Assembly: GCA_029879945.1 (NCBI GenBank)
Contig: JAOUPJ010000001.1
Coordinates: 1 to 39,049 of the forward strand
Origin: Gammaproteobacteria bacterium
Lineage (GTDB): Bacteria > Pseudomonadota > Gammaproteobacteria > S012-40
DNA: 39,049 nucleotides
Direction of reading: 5' to 3'
Below, piece after piece: positions 15,686 to 23,973 of the stretch (position 1 is its first letter; each line of letters opens with the position of its first letter). Below the pieces are notes generated by a model. It worked only from the letters and a program-made list of their open reading frames with translations. It was not told the origin of the DNA and ran no database searches. The position numbers were made by a program, and so were the translations under genes.

Positions 15686-17220
15686 CAACTATTCTCCCCC
15701 CATCCCCCACCGCCGGGGGTTTCGATTGTTAACACATCACCCGCTTTCACTTTTAGATTCTGCTTGGTGCCCACATCTTTGCCGTTTAGTTTATTCACGC
15801 CCTTTTCACCTTCACCGCCGCCATTCATGCCCCAGGGTGATCGCTTGCGTCGTTCCGTTAACAGCGTGACTTGCGCGTCTTCTAAAAATTCATACTCTCG
15901 TATCAAGCCATCGCCACCACGGTGCAATCCTTTTCCACCTGAGCCCTTGCGAATCTCGTAGCGCGTCACACGTATGGGGTAATGGGATTCCAGCGATTCG
16001 ATGGGCGTGTTCAAGGTATTGGTCATATGGGTCTGTACAGCAGAAAGGCCGTCTCCCTTGCTATGCGCTCCCATGCCGCCACCGATGGTTTCGTAATAGT
16101 CCCAAGAATGAGCACCGCGCGATCCCATGGCCACATTGTTCATGGTGCCCTGACTGGCGGCGGCCATTTGTTCCGGTATGGCCTGGGCCAAGGCACCCAT
16201 GACTACGTCTACCACCCTCGAACTGGTTTCCACATTACCTGCCGCTACGGCAGCAGGTCTGCGTGCATTCAACAAGCAGCCTTCAGGGGCAGAGAGCGTG
16301 ATGGGCCGGAACGCACCCGCGCAGGCCGGGGTTTGATCCGGCATCAGGCAGCGAAACACATAAAACACAGCGGCCGCAGCCACCGATAAAGGGCAATTGA
16401 TATTGCCTGGGACTTGCGCAGCGGTGCCCGAAAAATCCAATCTAGCCTGTGTTCCGGAAATTTCCAGCTTCAGCTGTATCGGGATATCCGACTGGCCCAT
16501 GCCGTCGTCGTCCATATAGTCCGTATAGTGATAGACACCATCCGGGATCTGTTCAATCACAGACTCAGCCAGCCTTTGGGCGTAGTCATTCAATAAGGCG
16601 ATCGCCTTTATGAACCCGTCTTCCCCTCTTCCCGCTATCAGTTCCAATAGGCGCGACACCCCCACGCGGTTGGCGCTGACTTGCGCCGAGAAGTCTCCCC
16701 TCGCCTGGGCAGGATTACTGACCGCGTCTACCAGCGATTGGAAAAAGGCCTCGTCCAGCTTGCCGCGCTGGTAGAGGAAACTGGGCGGGATGATCTTGCC
16801 TTCCTCATCCAGGTGGGTAGACACGGGCATGGAACCGGGAGACTGGGCACCGATGTCCGCGTGATGGGCACGATTGGCAATAAAGGCGATGAGACGGGTC
16901 CCGACAAATACAGGAGAAATGACAGTCACGTCGGGCAGATGCGTTCCCCCCAGATAGGGGTCATTCAACACCAAGACATCATCACGACGCCATTCCACCT
17001 GGGACACGATGGATCGCATGGCATAGGCCATACTCCCCAAATGAACAGGAATGTGTGCAGCTTGTGCGACCAGCTCTCCCTGGGCATCGAACACAGCGCA
17101 GGAAAAGTCTAACCTGTCTTTGATATTGGGTGAAAAAGAGGTACGCGCCAGCACCGCTCCCATCTCTTCACAGACAGCAGCAATACGGTTGGAAAAAATA
17201 CTGAGTTCGATTACATCCAT
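15685..17220 (-). CDS. Hydantoinase B / 5-oxoprolinase beta-type subunit (HyuB family)
   Basis: A 511-residue HyuB-family protein. These subunits work with a HyuA partner to open hydantoin or oxoproline rings using ATP. Family landmarks are VIELSIFSNRIAAVCEEMGAVL at the N-terminus, NDPYLGGTHLPDVTVISPVF, ANRAHHADIG and GSGGKGLHRGGDG, with a glycine-rich end GGGGWGENS. The frame is open to 17277, but MDVIELSIFS is where the family normally begins; neither start has a strong ribosome binding site. No hyuA is visible on either side, which is unusual because the two are normally adjacent. The true substrate cannot be told from the sequence. Confidence 0.85.
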   Translation of the reverse strand: MDVIELSIFSNRIAAVCEEMGAVLARTSFSPNIKDRLDFSCAVFDAQGELVAQAAHIPVHLGSMAYAMRSIVSQVEWRRDDVLVLNDPYLGGTHLPDVTVISPVFVGTRLIAFIANRAHHADIGAQSPGSMPVSTHLDEEGKIIPPSFLYQRGKLDEAFFQSLVDAVSNPAQARGDFSAQVSANRVGVSRLLELIAGRGEDGFIKAIALLNDYAQRLAESVIEQIPDGVYHYTDYMDDDGMGQSDIPIQLKLEISGTQARLDFSGTAAQVPGNINCPLSVAAAAVFYVFRCLMPDQTPACAGAFRPITLSAPEGCLLNARRPAAVAAGNVETSSRVVDVVMGALAQAIPEQMAAASQGTMNNVAMGSRGAHSWDYYETIGGGMGAHSKGDGLSAVQTHMTNTLNTPIESLESHYPIRVTRYEIRKGSGGKGLHRGGDGLIREYEFLEDAQVTLLTERRKRSPWGMNGGGEGEKGVNKLNGKDVGTKQNLKVKAGDVLTIETPGGGGWGENS

Positions 17221-17346
17221 AGAGCTTCGCCGTTGAAAAGCACCCCGCGAGCTGTTAACGTGGCGGAATAAATACAAAGGGATGAGTGTAGCATATGCTT
17301 GATTCTCAACCCCTTAGAAACTAGATTAACCCCAACACTAACATGC

Positions 17347-17376
17347 TTGAATTCCTGACTAATTTTGTCATAGAAT
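17347..17376 (+). promoter_or_regulatory. Possible sigma-70 promoter of sodB
   Basis: TTGAAT (17347-17352), an 18-bp spacer and TAGAAT (17371-17376) lie about 90 nt before the sodB start. No clear Fur box was recognised. Confidence 0.45.
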
Positions 17377-17467
17377 TCCGCCCTTCAGTGGAATGTGCGC
17401 CCGATTTCCGGTGACAGTGACAAGAATGGGAAGGTCTCTCGACACCGTTTTTATCCAGGAGAATTAA

Positions 17468-18049
17468 ATGGAACATAAATTACCCGAACTACCCTATGCA
17501 ATGGACGCACTCGAGCCGCACATCTCTAAAGAGACCTTGGAGTTCCATTACGGCAAACACCATCAGACCTATGTGACCAATCTGAATAATCTGGTCAAGG
17601 GAACTGAGTATGAGTCCATGACACTGGAAGAGATCATCAATAAGGCTTCCGGTGGGCTTTTTAATAATGCTGCCCAGGTCTGGAATCACACCTTTTACTG
17701 GAACTGCTTAAGCCCCAACGGCGGCGGTGAACCAACAGGTGCCGTGGCGGATGCCATCAATAAGGCTTTTGGTTCTTTCGAAGAATTCAAACAAAAGTTT
17801 TCACAAACTGCGATAACAACCTTTGGCTCTGGCTGGGGTTGGTTGGTAAAAAATGGTGACGGCTCCCTGGCCCTGACCAGCACCGGAAATGCCGGCACAC
17901 CCATGACCCAAGGTCAAACGGCGCTACTAACCTGTGACGTGTGGGAACACGCCTACTACATAGACTATCGCAATGCTCGACCCAAATATGTTGAGTCATT
18001 CTGGAATCTCGTCAACTGGGATTTTGTGGCTCAAAACCTGAGCGCATAG
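17468..18049 (+). CDS. sodB: Iron superoxide dismutase
   Basis: A 193-residue Fe-type superoxide dismutase, converting superoxide to oxygen and hydrogen peroxide in the cytoplasm. Metal ligands are His27 (EFHYGKHH), the His in WNHTFYW, and the Asp and His of CDVWEHAYYIDY. GGLFNNAAQVWNHTFYWN and the Gln of SQTAITTFGSGWGW are marks of the iron rather than the manganese enzyme. AGGAG precedes the ATG at good distance. The gene is transcribed alone, with its own promoter candidate and a terminator right after the stop. Confidence 0.97.
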   Translation: MEHKLPELPYAMDALEPHISKETLEFHYGKHHQTYVTNLNNLVKGTEYESMTLEEIINKASGGLFNNAAQVWNHTFYWNCLSPNGGGEPTGAVADAINKAFGSFEEFKQKFSQTAITTFGSGWGWLVKNGDGSLALTSTGNAGTPMTQGQTALLTCDVWEHAYYIDYRNARPKYVESFWNLVNWDFVAQNLSA

Positions 18050-18058
18050 CGCCGGCAG

Positions 18059-18093
18059 ACCGGGAAAGATCCCCCTGGTCTTTTCCGGTTTTT
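18059..18093 (+). terminator. Intrinsic terminator after sodB
   Basis: ACCGGGAAAGA pairs with TCTTTTCCGGT (one G-T pair), 9-nt loop, then TTTT. Confidence 0.85.
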
Positions 18094-18141
18094 GCCGACC
18101 TAATTCGGTTCGATCTCCGTTTTCTCTATAAATAGAAAGAA

Positions 18142-18170
18142 TTGTGATCTGACCCCAATTATCATAGAAT
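18142..18170 (+). promoter_or_regulatory. Sigma-70 type promoter ahead of argD
   Basis: TTGTGA (18142-18147), 17 bp, TAGAAT (18165-18170). The expected start is near 18177, only about 20 nt before an intrinsic terminator hairpin. Confidence 0.5.
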
Positions 18171-18197
18171 CTTTTGTACTTTAATCAATTTTGTAAG

Positions 18198-18224
18198 GCG
18201 GTCGTTACCGACGACCGCTTTTTT
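18198..18224 (+). terminator. Intrinsic terminator in the argD leader (possible attenuator)
   Basis: GCGGTCGT pairs perfectly with ACGACCGC, loop TACCG, then TTTTTT. It lies between a promoter candidate and the argD start and ends about 22 nt before the ATG, so it would stop argD transcription unless read through. sodB already has its own terminator upstream. Confidence 0.8.
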
Positions 18225-18246
18225 GCTTTTGTTGGATAGTAAAACC

Positions 18247-19422
18247 ATGACAGACAGCATAATGAACACCTACAAATCTGATTCGGTGAGCTTTACCAAG
18301 GGTGAAGGCGTTTATCTGTGGGATAGTGAAGGAAATCGCTATCTGGATGCCATTAGCGGTATCGCCGTGTGCGCCCTGGGGCATGCCGATCCGGAAGTGG
18401 CCAAGGCGATTGCCGACCAGGCAAGCACGCTGATCCATACATCTAACCTTTATACCATTGATTTACAAAAGAAATTAGCGGATTCCCTAACCGAACTTGC
18501 GGGGATGGATCGTGCTTTCTTTGGTAACTCCGGGGCAGAAGCCAATGAAGCGGCCATCAAACTGGCCAGGCTATATGGCCACCACAAAGGGATCGTCGAT
18601 CCACTGATTGTAGTTACAGAACAGAGTTTTCATGGCCGTACCATGGCCACCCTCACTGCCACTGGAAACCGCAAAGTACAGGCAGGGTTTGAACCCCTGT
18701 TGCACGGCTTTGTGCGCGTGCCCTATAACGATTTGCCGGCCATTGAGAAACTGGTCCAGCACAGTAGAAACATAGTCGCCGTACTGGTGGAACCGATCCA
18801 AGGCGAAGGCGGCGTTCGTGTCCCCGACAGCGGGTACTTGAGTGGCCTTAGAACCCTATGCGACGAAAACGAGATGCTGTTGATGCTGGATGAGATCCAG
18901 ACGGGCATGTGTCGAACCGGACGTTGGTTCGCCTTTCAGCATGAAAATATTGTCCCCGATGTAATGACCCTGGCCAAAAGCCTGGGCAACGGCTTTCCCA
19001 TCGGCGCATGCCTGGCAAAGGGCAAAGCGGCTGAGGTCTTTAAACCAGGCAACCATGGATCCACCTATGGTGGAAACCCGCTGGCCTGTCGCACCGCGCT
19101 GACTGTGATTGAACAGATGAAGGCAAAATCGCTGGATAAGCAGGCCGCCCTCCTGGGCGAGCAACTGCTTGCCGAACTGAAAAGCCGACTGGGTTCGATA
19201 GGGGCGGTGGTAGAAATCAGAGGAAAGGGTTTGATGATTGGTATCGAGCTGGATAGACCCTGCGCCGAACTCGTCGCGGCCGCCAAGAAAAAGGGCCTAT
19301 TAATCAACGTTACCTCAGATAAGGTGGTACGTTTATTACCCCCCTTGATCATAGATGCCTCCCATATCAAAACCATCGTTTCCACATTGGGCGACCTGAT
19401 TCAGGAATTTGTCGAGGCCTAG
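18247..19422 (+). CDS. argD: Acetylornithine aminotransferase
   Basis: A 391-residue class III PLP-dependent aminotransferase. It exchanges the amino group between N-acetylornithine and 2-oxoglutarate in arginine synthesis, and often also acts on succinyl-diaminopimelate. Features are AISGIAVCALGH near the start, FFGNSGAEANEAAIKLAR (cofactor phosphate loop), EPIQGEGGV, LMLDEIQTGMCRTG, and the PLP lysine in TLAKSLGNGFPIG. The frame is open to a TTG at 18223, but that lies in the terminator T-run. The ATG at 18247 is preferred, and an ATG at 18262 is also possible. argF follows after 3 nt. Confidence 0.93.
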   Translation: MTDSIMNTYKSDSVSFTKGEGVYLWDSEGNRYLDAISGIAVCALGHADPEVAKAIADQASTLIHTSNLYTIDLQKKLADSLTELAGMDRAFFGNSGAEANEAAIKLARLYGHHKGIVDPLIVVTEQSFHGRTMATLTATGNRKVQAGFEPLLHGFVRVPYNDLPAIEKLVQHSRNIVAVLVEPIQGEGGVRVPDSGYLSGLRTLCDENEMLLMLDEIQTGMCRTGRWFAFQHENIVPDVMTLAKSLGNGFPIGACLAKGKAAEVFKPGNHGSTYGGNPLACRTALTVIEQMKAKSLDKQAALLGEQLLAELKSRLGSIGAVVEIRGKGLMIGIELDRPCAELVAAAKKKGLLINVTSDKVVRLLPPLIIDASHIKTIVSTLGDLIQEFVEA

Positions 19423-19425
19423 GAT

Positions 19426-20352
19426 ATGAGTACACCCAGACATTTTCTCAGTTTGCTCGATCTGTCCGGTGAAGAACTGGAGGCCATCATTGAGCGCGCC
19501 ATTGAACTCAAGGCGATGCACAAGCGTCAGGAGCCACACCAGACCTTGGCCGGTAAGGTCTTGGGTATGGTTTTCGAGAAATCGTCTACACGCACACGTG
19601 TTTCATTTGAGACGGGCATGATCCATCTCGGTGGCCAGGCACTCTTTCTTTCACCTCGAGATACCCAGTTGGGTCGAGGTGAACCGATAGAAGACTCGGC
19701 CCGAGTGCTTTCCAGCATGTTAGACGTGATCATGATACGCACCTTTGAACACGAAAAGCTGGAGACCTTCGCCAAGTATTCCAAAGTGCCGGTAATCAAT
19801 GCCCTCACCGATCTCTATCATCCCTGTCAGCTCCTGGCAGATATACAAACCTATGTGGAGCATCGTGGTTCCTTAAAAGGCAAAACCGTGGCGTGGATAG
19901 GCGATGGCAATAATATGTGTCACTCCTATATCAATGCCGCACGTCGCATTGGATTCACATTGAAGATTTCCACACCGGAAGGCTTTGAGCCCAATAGCCT
20001 AGTGAGCCGAGCGGCCGCTGATCATGTGGAAATAGTCGCTGGCCCTCTAGATGCCGCAAAAAACGCCGATCTGGTGGTGACAGATGTCTGGGCCAGTATG
20101 GGCCAGGAAAGCGAAGCGGAAGTGAGACACAAGGTTTTTAAAAATTTTCAGGTCAATCGGGAAGTCATGTCCATGGCCAAGCCGGACGCCCTGTTTATGC
20201 ATTGCCTACCCGCACATCGCGGTGAAGAAGTGACAGCGGACGTATTGGATGGCCCTCAATCCGTCGTGTGGGATGAGGCGGAAAACCGACTGCACTCGCA
20301 AAAAGCCCTGCTGGAGTTTCTCCTACTCGGTGGATTCGAAGCCAAGCACTAG
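19426..20352 (+). CDS. argF: Ornithine carbamoyltransferase
   Basis: A 308-residue enzyme forming citrulline from ornithine and carbamoyl phosphate. The carbamoyl-phosphate loop STRTR is at 54-58 (FEKSSTRTRVSFETG). HPCQ lies in DLYHPCQLLADIQT, ornithine-binding DVWASMGQE is present, and the catalytic Cys is in MHCLPAHRGEEV. All residues needed are present, unlike the second carbamoyltransferase at 25516. It sits 3 nt after argD and 2 nt before an ABC ATPase gene, so the three form one operon. Confidence 0.96.
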   Translation: MSTPRHFLSLLDLSGEELEAIIERAIELKAMHKRQEPHQTLAGKVLGMVFEKSSTRTRVSFETGMIHLGGQALFLSPRDTQLGRGEPIEDSARVLSSMLDVIMIRTFEHEKLETFAKYSKVPVINALTDLYHPCQLLADIQTYVEHRGSLKGKTVAWIGDGNNMCHSYINAARRIGFTLKISTPEGFEPNSLVSRAAADHVEIVAGPLDAAKNADLVVTDVWASMGQESEAEVRHKVFKNFQVNREVMSMAKPDALFMHCLPAHRGEEVTADVLDGPQSVVWDEAENRLHSQKALLEFLLLGGFEAKH

Positions 20353-20354
20353 CA

Positions 20355-21398
20355 ATGTCTACCCTGCTGGAACTGAAAAATATTTCCTGCCGTTACGATC
20401 ATGCGGATGTGGTGCACAATTTTTCCCTACGTGTACGCAAAGGGGAAATTGCCTGCCTGTTGGGGCCCAGTGGATGCGGAAAAAGTACCATTCTTCGCGC
20501 CATTGCCGGCCTGGAACCCATCGTCGATGGGGTCATTACTCTCAATGACGTAATCATCTCCAGCCCCAGTCTGCACATGCCTCCGGAAAAGCGCGGCATC
20601 GGCATGGTGTTTCAGGAATATGCCTTGTTTCCTCATCTGGACGTGGAACGAAACATCTCGTTTGGCATGCGTTCCAAAAGTGCCAGCCATGCCGGCAAAG
20701 TGGCTGATTTGCTGGAAATAGTCGGCCTGCAAGGGTTTGGCAAGCGTTATCCCCACGAACTCTCCGGCGGCCAACAACAACGTGTGGCGCTGGCCCGTGC
20801 GCTGGCTGCAGAGCCCCAAATTATCCTTTTGGACGAGCCTTTTTCAAATCTGGATATTGAGCTTCGGGAAAAACTCAGTCTGGAAGTGAAAGACATTTTG
20901 TCTGAACAAAACATTACCGCAATACTCGTCACCCATGATCAAGCGGAGGCCTTCGCCGTTTCCGATGCCATCGCCGTAATCCATGAAGGAAAGCTGCAAC
21001 AATGGGACTCGGCCTATAATCTTTACCATGATCCCGTTAATCGCTTCGTCGCCGACTTTATCGGACAAGGCGTCTTTCTAAAAGGTGAGCTGGTGTCACC
21101 GGATGCCGTCAAGACCGAACTGGGTACGCTGCGAGGTGACAGGGCCTACACGGGTGGTGTGGGCTCATTTGTGGACGTGTTAATCAGGCCTGACGATATT
21201 TTACCGGACGAACAAAGCCCCCTGCGCGTCACCGTTACCCAAAAGGCCTTTCGTGGCTCCGACATTCTCTACACCTTAAAGATGAAATCCGGCACCCCTT
21301 TACTGGCCAGCTTTCCCAGCCACTACAATCACTATGTGGGGGAAGAGATCGGTATAAATCCGGATATTCAACATTTGATCGCCTTCGACGAGCAATAG
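20355..21398 (+). CDS. ABC transporter ATP-binding protein of the FbpC/PotA type, without its permease
   Basis: A 347-residue ATPase of the family that drives import of iron(III), polyamines or similar solutes. Walker A is GPSGCGKST at 37-45, then the Q-loop (VFQEYALFP), the signature LSGGQQQRVALARAL, Walker B IILLDEPFSNLD and the switch His (VTHDQAEA). A C-terminal TOBE-like domain (about 240-345) follows, with VDVLIRPDDI. No binding protein or permease gene is next to it; the following gene is an unrelated Fn3 protein after about 150 nt. Placement after argDF is unexplained. FbpC is the closest match by eye, but substrate specificity is not readable. Confidence 0.88.
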   Translation: MSTLLELKNISCRYDHADVVHNFSLRVRKGEIACLLGPSGCGKSTILRAIAGLEPIVDGVITLNDVIISSPSLHMPPEKRGIGMVFQEYALFPHLDVERNISFGMRSKSASHAGKVADLLEIVGLQGFGKRYPHELSGGQQQRVALARALAAEPQIILLDEPFSNLDIELREKLSLEVKDILSEQNITAILVTHDQAEAFAVSDAIAVIHEGKLQQWDSAYNLYHDPVNRFVADFIGQGVFLKGELVSPDAVKTELGTLRGDRAYTGGVGSFVDVLIRPDDILPDEQSPLRVTVTQKAFRGSDILYTLKMKSGTPLLASFPSHYNHYVGEEIGINPDIQHLIAFDEQ

Positions 21399-21545
21399 TC
21401 TCAGTGTTTTGGCCATTTCTGGCCACATTTCCATCTACCAAAATTCAAGCAGACACCCCCTCACCTTGTTTAAAGGCTTCCGGGCATATGTTATGCTGAC
21501 AATTAGTTTTGTATAAAACTATTAGTCACAAACCTATTTAGCCTC

Positions 21546-22007
21546 ATGGATGAGAGACCCCGGACACGGAACTCGTTGAAAACCTGTCAAAAAAATATTC
21601 TTTTCCTTTCCCTCCTGCTCCCATCGTACCTATGGGCCAGCGTGCCTGTTTTGAATGGGCCCCATGAAACGGTGAATGCGGGTTACTTTCAACTCAACTG
21701 GGAGGGGGAAGGGGAGCGCTTTGAACTGCAAGAACAAGGTGGTGAAACACAGGCCGGGACACGAACGCTTTACACCGGCCCGGACACCGCCAGCGCCATC
21801 AGCGGTCGGGCAGACGGCAGCTATCGATTCCGTGTAAGACAAATCAATGCGCAAGGTCAGGCCCTATCGCCCTGGAGCCAGGCGCTGACTGTGGACGTGG
21901 TTCATCACAGTTTAGCGAAGGCCTTTGGCTTCTTTCTACTTGGGTTTTTGGTCTTCATCAGCACTGTCGCCATAGTCTTAGCTGGCACCCGTCACGTTTC
22001 ACGTTAG
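21546..22007 (+). CDS. Membrane-anchored fibronectin type III-like protein
   Basis: A 153-residue protein of unknown function. The N-terminal signal or anchor segment is about 18-32 (NILFLSLLLPSYLWAS). One Fn3-like beta-sandwich (about 33-117) follows, with NAGYFQLNWEGEGERFELQEQ and GSYRFRVRQINAQGQALSPWS. A C-terminal membrane helix (about 123-145, KAFGFFLLGFLVFISTVAIVLAG) ends in the basic tail TRHVSR. The folded domain is probably periplasmic. It heads the ureide-type gene run, 9 nt before the amidohydrolase gene, so it may help uptake or sensing; that is inference from position only. Confidence 0.65.
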   Translation: MDERPRTRNSLKTCQKNILFLSLLLPSYLWASVPVLNGPHETVNAGYFQLNWEGEGERFELQEQGGETQAGTRTLYTGPDTASAISGRADGSYRFRVRQINAQGQALSPWSQALTVDVVHHSLAKAFGFFLLGFLVFISTVAIVLAGTRHVSR

Positions 22008-22016
22008 GAGATCCGG

Positions 22017-23246
22017 GTGCTGAAAATCAATTCATCACGTCTGCGCCATGATATAACCGAACTCTCGAATATTGGGAGAGAAGCCGATCAAGGCCTGTAC
22101 CGCTTGGCCTTCAGTGATCAAGACATGATGGCCCGAAAATGGTTGGCCAATCGCATCCAGGAAGCTGGCTTAGCGCTATACATGGATGGTGCCGCGAACA
22201 TACATGGGCGCCTTAATTGGGATGGCAAGACTCCCAGTGTGATGACAGGCTCCCATATCGATACCATTCCCGGTGCCGGTCATCTGGACGGCGCGCTGGG
22301 TGTCATCGCCGGTTTGGAATGTCTGCGAATACTCAAGGAATCGGGCCTCGCGCTTAAACATCCACTGGAAGTGCTTGCCTTTTCCGATGAAGAGGGCCGT
22401 TTCGGGGGAATGTTCGGTTCGCAGGCCATCGCAGGGCAACTCAGCCCACAGAAAATCCACCAGGCTATCGATCCGGAAGGCATCAACATCAGCACAGCGA
22501 TGCAGGCACAGGGGCTCAACGCCATGGACGCACTCAATGCGTATCGCTCCCCGGAAGGCATCAAGGCCTTCGTCGAACTCCATATTGAACAAGGGCCCAT
22601 ACTCGATAAACAAGGTGCCAGCATCGGTGTGGTGGAAGGCATCAATGGATTGTTCAAGTGGCTGGTGCGGCTAAAAGGCAATGCCAATCACGCGGGAAGC
22701 ACACCCATGAATATGCGACAGGATGCCTTTCAGGGTCTGGTTGAGGTGGCTACCCAAATCGAACGTTTGCTGGAGGAGAATGGCAGCCCTCGTAGTGTCG
22801 CGACTATCGGTCATGTTGAACTAGCACCAGGTGCCGCCAATGTGATTCCCGGTCTGGCCGAATTCACCCTGGAAGTGCGCGATTTAGATGAACAAGTCCT
22901 GGAGACCCTCGCCGATGCCTTTCGCCGTAGCATTTCTGCCATTGCTCGGCGACGAAATCTGATGTTCGAATTTGAGGTGCTCAGCCAAATCACGCCCGTA
23001 AAATGCGATAGCGCCATACAGGAACACGTTAAAAAGTCGGCACAGGAACTCGGCATAGACTGCATTAGCCTGCCCAGTGGGGCCGCGCATGATACTCAGA
23101 TCATGGCAAAGATCACAGCAGCGGGGATGATCTTCGTTCCCAGCAAAGACGGTCGCAGCCATTCACCGGCTGAATGGACGGCATGGGAGGACATTGAACA
23201 CGGTGCCAATGTCTTATTAAACACTCTCTTAAAACTGGCGCAATAA
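22017..23246 (+). CDS. M20-type amidohydrolase of the N-carbamoyl-amino-acid / allantoate hydrolase family
   Basis: A 409-residue Zn-dependent hydrolase with a GTG start following AGGAG. The family removes the carbamoyl group from N-carbamoyl-L-amino acids, ureidoglycolate, beta-ureidopropionate or allantoate, giving ammonia and carbon dioxide. Metal ligands are in GSHIDTIPGAGHLDGALG, FSDEEGRFGGMFGS and LHIEQGPILD. The dimerisation or lid part has NHAGSTPMNMRQDA, and SGAAHDTQIMA lies near the end. It precedes a cysteine hydrolase gene by 1 nt and is followed by a symporter and a carbamoyltransferase, supporting a role in ureido-compound breakdown. The exact substrate is not determinable. Confidence 0.88.
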   Translation: MLKINSSRLRHDITELSNIGREADQGLYRLAFSDQDMMARKWLANRIQEAGLALYMDGAANIHGRLNWDGKTPSVMTGSHIDTIPGAGHLDGALGVIAGLECLRILKESGLALKHPLEVLAFSDEEGRFGGMFGSQAIAGQLSPQKIHQAIDPEGINISTAMQAQGLNAMDALNAYRSPEGIKAFVELHIEQGPILDKQGASIGVVEGINGLFKWLVRLKGNANHAGSTPMNMRQDAFQGLVEVATQIERLLEENGSPRSVATIGHVELAPGAANVIPGLAEFTLEVRDLDEQVLETLADAFRRSISAIARRRNLMFEFEVLSQITPVKCDSAIQEHVKKSAQELGIDCISLPSGAAHDTQIMAKITAAGMIFVPSKDGRSHSPAEWTAWEDIEHGANVLLNTLLKLAQ

Positions 23247-23247
23247 T

Positions 23248-23973
23248 ATGACTGAGCAAGAAGACGAATTCCTCCATATCGACCCCCTCGAAGAGGCCTA
23301 TCGTGAATCCATCGCAGAAATTCCACAAGTCACGGAGTCGCTAGAGAAACACAAAACGGCACTGCTGGTGATCGATCTTCAATATCTGGATGCGGCACGC
23401 GGTTGTGGCGTGTTTGCCGATCTGGAAAATAGCCCTGTGCCCACCGAAGCACAGGAATACTATTTTAATCGACTTGATGAGTCGGTGTTTCCCAATGTGA
23501 GAAGACTGCAAGACTGTTTTCGTGAACACAGTCTGGAAGTGATTCATACACGTATCCAGTCCCTGACAAAAGACGGACGCGATCGTGGGCCGGGCCATAA
23601 ACGTCTCGGTCTGCATGCCGCCCCCGGTTCAAAAGAGGCCGAGTTTATAGAATCGGTGGCACCGATAGGTGACGAGATCGTCATTAACAAAACCGCCAGC
23701 GGCGTGTTCAACTCCACCAATATCGAATACATCCTGCGCAACATGGGCATCACCGGGCTTTTTATTGTGGGGGTCTATTCCAATGAATGTGTATCTACCG
23801 CCGTGCGGGATGCCTGCGACCGCGGGTTCTATGTCACGGTGATTGAAGATGCCATTGCCACCGTGACGCCTGAGCTACAAAACGCCACTGTCACCACACT
23901 CAAAGACCGTTACGCCCGTGTCATGACTACTGTAGAAGCCCTGCAGGAAATCAATCGAGTGGTAGAAGATTGA
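23248..23973 (+). CDS. Isochorismatase-fold cysteine hydrolase
   Basis: A 241-residue hydrolase of the family including N-carbamoylsarcosine amidase, biuret hydrolase and ureidoacrylate hydrolase. The candidate triad is Asp43 (LLVIDLQ), Lys148 (INKTASGVF) and Cys181 (YSNECVSTAVRDA). An N-terminal extension of about 35 residues (TEQEDEFLHIDPLEEAYRES) is acidic and may help form the oligomer. It starts 1 nt after the carbamoylase-type gene and overlaps the symporter start by 4 nt. Given the context, a substrate with a ureido or amide group is likely, but this is inference. Confidence 0.85.
   Translation: MTEQEDEFLHIDPLEEAYRESIAEIPQVTESLEKHKTALLVIDLQYLDAARGCGVFADLENSPVPTEAQEYYFNRLDESVFPNVRRLQDCFREHSLEVIHTRIQSLTKDGRDRGPGHKRLGLHAAPGSKEAEFIESVAPIGDEIVINKTASGVFNSTNIEYILRNMGITGLFIVGVYSNECVSTAVRDACDRGFYVTVIEDAIATVTPELQNATVTTLKDRYARVMTTVEALQEINRVVED

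Noticed and set aside
21410..21425. Terminator after the ABC ATPase gene (TGGCCA-TTTC-TGGCCA)
   Set aside because: Short 6-bp stem and no T-tract; not enough support.
22273..22674. 133-codon open frame inside the carbamoylase-type gene
   Set aside because: Same-strand shadow in another frame without start signals or domain patterns.
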